Below, one piece after another: positions 49,775 to 60,200 of a DNA stretch of 64,000 bases. The translations under genes and the position numbers were made by a program. This DNA comes from Ampullaceana balthica (Eukaryota; Mollusca; Gastropoda; Lymnaeidae), in contig CALYLW010000039.1 in assembly GCA_944989445.1 (NCBI GenBank), positions 1,857,001 through 1,921,000 on the forward strand. The letters run 5' to 3'. Numbering within the stretch: position 1 is the first letter of the stretch; every line of letters starts with the position of its first letter. The notes under the pieces were generated by a model. That model had not been told where the DNA came from, searched no databases, and saw nothing but the letters and a program-made list of their open reading frames with translations.

Positions 49775-50613
49775 CAGTGCTTTTTTTCTAGCGAAAAATG
49801 TTTGGGAACTCATTTCACATCTGTTTTTTAACTTATGTCAGAAAATACTATAATAGTCTATAATTGAATTTTCCACTGAATACAAATTTTATTGTACAGA
49901 TATTTAAAGAAATAAACGTTTTTATAAGAAAATGAGAGACTCAAAGAGTTTATTTATAATAAAAACCGACCTGACTATATAGTTTATGTGGAAAAATGTA
50001 TTCTACTGTATTATAATACTGGTACCGTATTAGGCTTTAAAACAACTTCCAGAGTTTTCTCATGTTTTCATCTGACAAATCATCTCGGTTTCTTTTCTTG
50101 CTTTGTGAGTCTAGAGCTGAATGTCTGCCTCGAAGCAGCCAAGAGTCTACGTACTTTGTAGGATCAAAATATGTTAGTGGGGGGGGCCGACCAAACTGAT
50201 GAATAAAAGTGCCGAGATTCTTTTCATTTCAACGCTTTTTTGCTTGTTTAATTATTATTAATTTCTAGACTTTAAAATGACATAGAGAAATTATTTACCA
50301 AAGTTTGTACTAAAATCAGCCCCTCCGGAAATAGAAATAGGCCACGCCAAGTGGCAAACGCTGTTATTCTTATTCTACTAATAATAACTAATATGATATC
50401 TATGGTCCATAGATATCATATTAGTGGAATAACAGCGTTTGCCACTTGGTTTGTTTATTTGTAAACTGTAATTTACGTCGTTCCCGTGAGTCCCCACTGT
50501 AAAAAGGACTGACAGTAAGTAAAATGCCGACTATTTATATAAATATACACAAATCTGGCCAAAAAAGGTATGGGAACTCAGTTCCCATGAGTTCCCACTG
50601 AAAAAAAGCACTG
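49775..50613. mobile_element. hAT-like non-autonomous element with internal palindrome
   Basis: Termini CAGTGCTTTTTTTC and its complement, each followed by a 'gggaactca' word, define an 839-bp element. The 8-bp flanks 'aggataat' and 'agtttaat' match at 6 of 8. No transposase frame. Confidence 0.7.
50347..50449. repeat. nested perfect palindromes
   Basis: Outer arms of 23 bp (50347-50369 with 50427-50449) are perfect reverse complements. Inside, 18-bp arms (50388-50405 with 50407-50424) pair around one base. It could fold into a cruciform or a long hairpin. Confidence 0.95.
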
Positions 50614-53600
50614 AGTTTAATTTAAATCAAGCACTTGAAATAATCTGTCCACAAATGCTGAAGAAAGATCCAGATTCAGATATCTATTGATAGGAAAATA
50701 TACTCTCTGTGTTAAAGGCTACCATAGTACTCCATGACATTTCTACTAAATGATAATTTTGATTAAATTTTCAAGTTGCATTAAGAAAATGTGTTTTTTT
50801 GATCCACAGATGATATTCACATTTCAGCTTATGATCCATTATGAGGGATTGTTCAATGGATGTAAATATTCATAGAATGACGTTTTAATGGAAAGCTATA
50901 TTATAACACAAATTTATTATGTCAGATAATGAATCATGCAATCAAAGCCAATGATGATAGTGTTGACTTAAATTGTTAGCAGAAGCTCAATCATATTGTT
51001 ATAATTTGTGATTAGTTATAATCTCTATTTTGATACATCATAACTTTAATTAAGATGAATTAGAACACAAAAATTGTTAAGTGTTGAAAAACACTATTTT
51101 AAATCATTATTTAAGTGTGATATTTGACTTTGAAAAATTAGTGCCTTGTGATTGATAAATTCTACTGAACATATTACATGTAATAAAACCTCAAAAAATG
51201 CATTAAAATTTGTAAGTAATTTAAAATTTGTGTCATTACATAATATTAAAAGATATGAATAAATGCATTTACTATTCATGTAAAAATATCAAAACAAATA
51301 TTAAAAATTGGACTTACGTTGGACAGGTTGTTGATTTTAAAAATATGTATAAGTTAAAAGCAACTATAAGCGCAGAACACAAGGGGCAGAATGGTTCCAA
51401 TGTGATGATAAAACACAGGGTTGTACTCACACTGGCTGAATGCCTTTTGAATGGAACACATAGGGTATAGCGACTAGTTACATTTACACTATGGACACTC
51501 CTCAGTTGACATACTACTTTTACTGGGTGGGTAAATGTATTAAAGAAATACGTGTGACCAAGGGTCTATGTCAAATATAAAAATCAGTTAATTTGTAATG
51601 GGACTCATTTAAGTCTTCAAGACAGAAAAAATTTTGATGAATTTTTCCTTTGATTTTTTATTGTAGAACTTATGTTTAAAAAACCTTACAAATAAAACAG
51701 TATCCAAGTGTCTAAAAACTCAAAGCTGTTGTTGCTATTAGAAACATGTCATAGGTTTAATTGCTAACATTCTAAACATTGTTGAAAATAGAAAATGTAA
51801 AACAAGTTGATTGTTTTAAAAAAATAATTAATTGAACACAATTTTATTATATAAATGCCTTATAAAATATCTGATATCTTAAATCAGAAACAAACTGTTG
51901 CAATAAAAATATTAAGATCAGCGCTAAAGGAGACTGAATAAATGCCACAATATCTGTAATATTTTCTGATAACAGAATTGATATTTTCTGATAAAAGAAT
52001 TGATATTACTTTGAACACATATGAGATTTGTAAAATTCAAATTATAATAATTTTAAAAGGCAGTGAGTGAGGAGCTCAAACAGGAAGTGACCTTGACCTT
52101 AAATGCAAGAAATGCTGATATAGTTGGCAGATAGTTTGTGATTCTACTGCTTAGCAGTTCTAATTATGAGCTTATACTCCATCACTGAAACTTCTCTCAA
52201 AGGTGGAGGGAGACTGTATGTGTGACAATAGTAAAGTACATTAAAACAAAATATTTAAATGCAAGCATTATACATTACAGTGGTAGCAGTGAAAAAAATA
52301 AACCACAGACATTTTTGTTCATGTATATACAAAAGATAAAACTCACTTTCAATAACAAATCTGAGATCACAAGTTTACCTTTGAACATTGTCAATTGTTT
52401 GTTCAATTAGCTTCAATTTGACACCCTTTGAACATTGTCAATTGTTTGTTCAATTAGCTTCAATTTGACACCCTTTGAACATTGTCAATTGTTTGTTCAA
52501 TTAGCTTCAATTTGACACCCTTTGAACATTGTCAATTGTTTGTTCAATTAGCTTCAATTTGACACCCTTTGAACATTGTCAATTGTTTGTTCAATTAGCT
52601 TCAATTTGACACCCTTTGAACATTGTCAATTGTTTGTTCAATTAGCTTCAGTTTGACACCCTTTGAACATTGTCAATTGTTTGTTCAATTAGCTTCAATT
52701 TGACACAATCCAGTTTCAGGTCATTAGGTGCAATCTTTAAAACTGTGTAGTCTGAGTGAATTATAATTATTTTTTAGAAGTTGGGTTTAAGAGTATATTT
52801 TTAGTCATACATTCTAATACTAAAAGTTGTATGGTTCCACTAAAGTATGCAAGTAAATGTAGTTGTAGGGTTCAGCTAAAGTCTACCATGACTTCAGTAT
52901 AGTAAGCAAAAATAGAATGAATGCAGCTTTTACATTTTGGTCTCCATTTAAATAATTAGTCTACAATACTCTCTACTCTATGTTTACTAGAGTTTGCTTT
53001 AGGAAATAGAAATTCCCATTTTTTTAAAATATTATTGGTCATAGAATGAATCTAAATGGGATCAATTTGGTTTTCTTGTCATTTGAAAGCCATTTAATAG
53101 TTAGGCACTTCATCAATATCAACATTATGAAGTCACATTTTGGGAAACAGCAAAGAAAAAATCCAAACAATGTTACCTGATTACAAAATGTAACAGAAAT
53201 TATCATCATAGAAAAACATTTATACAATTTGGCTCTGCTAAAAGTAGTTTACACTAAATAAAATAATGAGTTTCTATTTCATTATTATATAATGAGTGAT
53301 TCTTCTATCTAAGACATTCTTGTAATGTAAATCTAAGACGTTCTTCAAGCTAAGGCCTTATTTAATCTAAGACATACTTTAATTTAAGGCACTATTTCTA
53401 ACATGTCAACCTCTTCAACCATTTTAATCATCTTTTCCTTAGGGTTGTAAAATTTCAAATTATTTGAAGTATTTAAAAAAAGACAACAAATGTTCATAAA
53501 AAACTTAGAAAAAAAATCGATTTTTTAACACTGTCACATAACGCCTGCAAACCACTTAAATTTTAAATCTAAATTACACGGGACTTAAAGTAAATGAGAA

Positions 53601-54055
53601 CATTTTGGCAGTCTTCAACACATACACAGATATTTTCACTGATTTTTTCCCCCATTTTGTTGTTAACGCCAGGAAATATTTGATTAAGTATAAAATTGTG
53701 GGTCTCCTCCGATGGCACAAATGTCGTGAACGGCGTTGGTCAGCCTGAGAACATCCAGACATAAAAAACAAACTTGTCTTGGGTTCAAACACCTGACTGA
53801 GTGCCGTAAACGTCATCACACGGGCTCCTCAAGTGTTTGTGTGACAGACTAAAGATCTTTATTTTAATTCTGTATATCCAGAAATAATGTTTTCTGAGGA
53901 GCAATGGCCCCCACTGACCACAGGTCAAGGCTAAACACAAAACATATCCAAGCTCAGGCTCGGGCTATTGACAGAACATCACTGGTTTAAATAAGAAGTC
54001 TGATGATGTTTTTTTCTCTTCTTCTCTCTCGACTTCCATATATCACACAAACATT
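50614..54055. other. intergenic DNA and probable ETS 3'UTR
   Basis: Between the hAT element and the ETS stop there is no supported gene. The part next to 54055 should include the ETS 3'UTR, of unknown length. A 47-bp array lies at 52378-52706. A repeated 24-bp word occurs near 51960-52005. Confidence 0.55.
52378..52706. repeat. 47-bp minisatellite, seven copies
   Basis: Nearly perfect units containing 'cctttgaacattgtcaattg' and 'cttcaatttgacac', with one A-to-G change in one unit. Confidence 0.97.
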
Positions 54056-54209
54056 TTACTCGTCATCTTTGTCTTTTTGGGGTTTGATATCGCAGGCTTC
54101 GAAGAGTTCCTCCGGAGTGTAACCCAGGAGGTTGTGCAGATCACAAACAAATCGGTAGACGTACCTCTTGCCGGCTGTTTTGTGAATTATGTTCTTGTCA
54201 TAGTAGTAC
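54056..54209 (-). CDS. ETS1: ETS terminal exon
   Basis: 154 bp, stop TAA at 54056-54058. The first base completes Arg of GLR. Encodes [20 protein letters not shown] through recognition-helix flank and wing to KPQKDKDDE. Confidence 0.95.
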
Positions 54210-57200
54210 CTAATAAAAGAACAACAAATAAATTTTTAAAATAAATAGAATCATTTATGTAAATGTTTTCAAGTTGTCAAGATACACATAATTATATTTA
54301 ATAAAAAAATTATATTTTTGTGCACAAGTTATTTAATATTTACTTAGGTAATTCTTCTCTTTTATTGTTCGACATATTAATTGTCACAATTATTTGTTTA
54401 GAAGTTTAATTGGGTATTTTCTTGTCTAAACATTCCTTTATTACAACCAAAGAGTCAGATTTATTCTTCTTTTAAAAATTTTTTTTAGTGTCCCATAATC
54501 GCATGGTCATAGGGGGTTTTAATGTTTCCATTAGAACTTTCTTGGGGCTTGGTAGACATGGTGGCCCCCATCTCCTCTCCAAGTCAGCGGAGAACATTTT
54601 AGCAATAGTCATTCATCAACATTTTTATTGTGGCTTTAACGTGGGCTATAGATCCCACGCCCCTCAGCTTGTGAGGCGAGCGCACTATTGACTTCGCTAT
54701 CCACCTGCCATATTCTTGTTTGTGTTACTTGAAATCATTTGTTGCTTTAAGGGTTAGAAAATATCTCTGTACCACATTACTGGAGTGAGTAACAAAATAC
54801 CTCTGTACCACATTACTGGAGTGAGTAACAAAATACCTCTGTACCACATTACTGGAGTGAGTAACAAAATATCTCTGTACCACATTACTGAAGTGAGTAA
54901 CAAAATACCTCTGTACCACATTACTGAAGTGAGTAACAAAATACCTCTGTACCACATTACTGAAGTGAGTAACATAATACCTCTGTACCACATTACTGAA
55001 GTCAGTAACCAAATACCTCTGTACCACATTACTGGAGTGAGTAACAAAATACCTCTGTACCACATTACTGGAGTGAGTAACAAAATATCTCTGTACAACA
55101 TTACTGGAGTAAGTAACAAAATATCTCTGTACCACATTACTGGAGTGAGTAACAAAATACCTCTGTACCACATTACTGGAGTGAGTAACAAAATACCTCT
55201 GTACCACATTACTGGAGTGAGTAACAAAATACCTACATTATTTACTTCGTTAACCTACCTCAATCCACGACTTAATTTTTCATAATTCATTTTTGGCTTA
55301 TTCTTGCGGACACCCCATCTGCGAGCAACCTCGTCTGGGTCAGAGAGTTTAAACTCCCATCCATCCCCTGTCCAGCTGATGAAGTGTTGGCAGGTTTTGT
55401 CAGTGAGCTGCTCTAGAAGGAACTGCCACAACTGGATTGGTCCACTTCCTGATGGAGGGGAAAATGGTGAGATTTTTGTTAGAGATTAGCATTGATTCAT
55501 GGGCCACATTTCAAGGCTGGCTCATTGATTCATGGGCCACATTTCAAGGCTGGCTCATTGATTCATGGGCCACATTTCAAGGCTGGCGCATTGATTCATG
55601 GGCCACATTTTAAGGCATAAATTATTAGATTAATGATTGTCTCAGGTACCTGTAAATTATAATTAAATTCGAATTTATTGCCATTAATGACTGTCGGAAG
55701 TCGGATTTATGAAAGTAAAATTCATAGATTACATGACTCAGTTTACTTTAATGTATAATAAATAAATAAAAAATTACAGAAGATACTTCTTTTGCAGAAG
55801 ATTCTTGCGGCCTACATTCTTATAAAATGCACAGACCATGCAGGCCTGTTAGCAAGTGATGTAGCTTTAACAGGCCACAGCTGTGAAGTGATTGTGTGGT
55901 ACAATGCCCAGTCGCCTTTATTTCCCCAACTAGTGTCAGGTACCCATTCAGAACTGGGTGAGCTAAGGGACAACCTAAGCTACAGGAACACCCTCGCCTT
56001 GACAGAGATTCGAACCCATGTCTCTCTATATGCCAACCAAGCCTGACCATCGCGCCTCAATAACTATCTATCCATCAATACATAAATTAAGCACAAACCA
56101 AGCAATTCCCTGTTTTAATCATATAAATTTATTTCTGAAAATTTTACTTGAAATTTAAATGGTTGTCATTTCAGTGTCTTTGTATTTATGTATTAATTTT
56201 TTTTTAAAGAAGTAATTTTAGAATGAAGATAACCAACGACTGAAAATATTCATTTAACATTTTTATTACGTTGAATGTTTCTTGTTTATTTTTTAATTTC
56301 ATTTTTATTACCAATTTTATTTGTTTAAGGCCAATTATTGCATAAATGGCCAACATATTTCAGGGTACAAAAAACTGTTACCATATAAATATTACGGGCC
56401 ATATATAAGGAAACAACCCACATGCAAGAAATGTAATGCATTTTTTATAAGAGTCGTTTCCCCTGATTACAGAAAAAATAAGGTTGCATTCGGATTGCAC
56501 TAACTGTAAGCTATACATACAGGAGTAAAAACCGATGACAGTGTATTTGAGTTACCAAACTGTGACAGTGTTTGAAATAAATAGAAAAGCTGTCACTGCT
56601 GGAGCTTTCTGCTTTTCCTCACAATAAAATCTTTGATGTATTTATGTTTTCAGCCATGCTATGCTCAATAACCAAACTATCTACAGATTAATCAGTCTTG
56701 GTGAATTCATTGTTGATCGTAAATAGTTATTTCTTTATTAACTTCATTTTAGAGAAGCTCCTCACAGCTGTCTTTGCTTGAGTCAGTTATAAGGAATATT
56801 CCAATTAGTATTATTCCAATATTCACGGTCATTTTGAGCCTTTAGCTTGAATTCATTCCTTCCTCGTGAGAGATACTTGCTATAATTTGAAGGCACAATC
56901 TTCAAAGCCCAGTACATTAGATGGTGTACGAAAATCATTTCTGATTGACTATAATTACATGTATATAAGTGCAAAAACTACACATGAATTTCCTACAATA
57001 TCATCATGTCATGAGGAATAAAACTTTCCTCTTAACCGTTTTACCTTAAATGACCATATCTTCGCTTCCAGGGCGCCAAAAGTGTTCTCTCTCGATCTTC
57101 CAATGGAAGTTTCAAATACAATGCAAAGGTTTTAACATAGAATATTAGCAAAAGTCAAAGCATCCTCTACGGAAACCATTGTTTCTCTGTAAGTACCCTC

Positions 57201-60200
57201 TGCTAAGATTTTTTTCTCTAGCACTATACGTCTGTAAATAATTTCTGGCATCATTGAATTCATAAAGTATTGTACATGTTTCAGATATCTAAAATTAAAT
57301 TCGAAAAAAAAACAAAGCTTTTTGTCTAGCAAAGATCCTGTGTCTGTTCGTGTGTTTAGCTTTTCGTCTGCCCCTTTCAATTTTTCTATAGCTTTCCAAA
57401 AACCCTTATATGGCTCCATGGTATGCCTTCCAGCCATGAAGCACTATTGACACACGTTGGGCCTCTACACTCTACAATCCTGTATTGTACGATCATCAGC
57501 TTTAAGCTTACTTAAAATCATTTCAGAAATGTCGAGAGCAGATTCACGTCACGTTTTTTTTTAAAGTGAAAAATTTGAAAGATTCTACAAATTCATCTTT
57601 CGGATATTCAATTTTACACATCTCTCAACTGGACTTATTTGATCTTCATGTGAATATCAGGAGAGATATGAAATACAGTGGAATACAATTTGGCCTCTTG
57701 TACCAGAGTCCACCCAGCTCTTAGTGGGTACCCGACATCAGTTGGGGTAGTAAAGGCGGCTGGGCATTGTGCTAGCCACACAATCCCCTCGTATGCCGTG
57801 GCTATTGAAACTTGTGAACGCTGTTTCACTTGCCCCATAGGCCATTCATGGTCTGAGAGGGAACTTACTACTACTACCAGGGAGATCATAACTGGCGAAC
57901 TTATCTCATAAAACTGTAATGAGTTCATTTCCAATTTGAGTTAACATACAAGTGAGTTAATGTTTTTAAAACCCTTTATCACAATCTCTATTCTCGAACC
58001 CACTGTAAGCGTATGAATCTGTCCCACAAGTTTAGTTATTAGCACTGGCACTAGCATTGTCCTCTCTGTGACAGTGTCCTCTCTGTGACCGCGAAAAGCT
58101 AAATTCTATTTTCCAGGATTTAGTAATGTTAAACATTCCAACAAGACCTTCTTGTGCTTAGTTTGTTTGTTTTTCTTTCACAACATCGCATTGTTGTTCT
58201 TTTTTTAATGGTATAAGTATATGCTATTTTAAGTCGGGTTTCCGAATCCTTACTTCAAAAACATTATTAATGTCTCCCCTGTCTTTGACAATTTTTATTA
58301 TTTGAAGTCTAATTAACATCGAGGAATCTGCCGCCCTTTAAAATTTGCCACACATGGCATTTGCCACACCCCCCACGTACGTCACCGAAACTACCTACGC
58401 CACTGACCCTGTCTACGTCACCGAACCTAACTAGATAAATAGACCTGTACAGACTTATTCACATGTAAAAGTGAAATCTGAAAAAAGGGGGAGGGGGGGA
58501 CAAAAGCAATAGATCAATGAAGCAATAGATCAATGAAGCAATAGATCAATGAAGCAATAGATCAATGAAGCAATAGATCAATGAAGCAATAGATCAATGA
58601 AGCAATAGATCAATGAAGCAATAGATCAATGAAGCAATAGATCAATGAAGCAATAGATCAATGAAGCAATAGATCAATGAAGCAATAGATCAATGAAGCA
58701 ATAGATCAATGAAGCAATAGATCAATGAAGCAATAGATCAATGAAGCAATAGATCAATGAAGCAATATCTCAATGAAGCAATAGATCAATGAAGCACAAG
58801 TCTGAACCATAATAAGACGACGGGTAGGTACAGCTAGATAGCACTTTGTGGCCTCAAAGTGTAGTTACATTGGTACAAGAGGAGCAGGATTTTACTGATT
58901 AAGGGAAGAAACATTCGAAATAACAGTCGGAAAGGAAAGAATAGGAATAAATCAAAGTTCATTTAAGAAATAATTAATTGATTGTTATAAAAAAAATATT
59001 TTAAAAAATTGGTGTCCTTCTGTTGAATGGCAAACAGCGGGCTAGAAGAATTGTATTCATTGTGAGAACCTACTTAGAGATTTAAAAATAAAAAACACCG
59101 AAAAGAAGAATATTTTTTGTACCTATTACAAGATAGATTTTATCCTCTACAAGTTAACATTTACCCCATACGAATTAACATTTACCCCATACGAAATTGA
59201 CATTTACCTCATACGAATTGACATTTACCTCATACGAATTGACATTTACCTCATACGAATTGACATTTACCCCATACAAGTTAACATTTAATCCCATACG
59301 AACTAAAAAATACTCCATAGAAGTTAACACTTACCCCATACATTCTAACATTTAGCCCATAGAAGCTAACATTTAGCCCATACAAGCTAACATTTAGCCC
59401 ATAGATGCTAACATTTAGCCCATACGTGCTAACATTTAGCCCATACAAGCTAACATTTAGCCCATACGTGCTAACATTTAGCCCACACAAGCTAACATTT
59501 AGCCCATACAAGCTAACATTTAGCCCATACAAGCTAACATTTAGCCCATACAAGCTAACATTTAGCCCATACAAGCTAACATTTAGCCCATACAAGCTAA
59601 CAATTAGCCCACACAAGCTAATATTTAGCCAACACAAGCTAACATTTAGCCCATACAAGCTAACATTTAGCCCATACAAGCTAACATTTAGCCCATACGT
59701 GCTAACATTTAGCCCATACAAGCTAACATTTAGCCCATACGTGCTAACATTTAGCCCATACAAGCTAACATTTAGCCCATACGTGCTAACATTTAGCCCA
59801 TACAAGCTAACATTTAGCCCATACGTGCTAACATTTAGCCCATACAAGCTAACATTTAGCCCATACAAGCTAACATTTAGCCCATACATGCTAACATTTA
59901 GCCCATACAAGCTAATATTTAGCCAACACAAGCTAACATTTAGCCCATACAAGCTAACATTTAGCCTATACAAGCTAACATTTAGCCCATACAAGCTAAC
60001 ATTTAGCCCATACAAGCTAACATTTAGCCTATACAAGCTAACATTTAGCCCATACAAGCTAACATTTAGCCCATACAAGCTAACATTTAGCCTATACAAG
60101 CTAACATTTAGCCCATACGTGCTAACATTTAGCCCATACAAGCTAACATTTAGCCCATACAAGCTAACATTTAGCCTATACAAGCTAACATTTAGCCCAT

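Noticed and set aside
53574..53819. 81-residue - frame after the ETS gene
   Set aside because: Lies in the probable ETS 3'UTR, with no domain and no splice support.
54725..55285. [11 protein letters not shown] and related 12-residue repeat proteins
   Set aside because: Translations of the 36-bp intronic array in the ETS gene.
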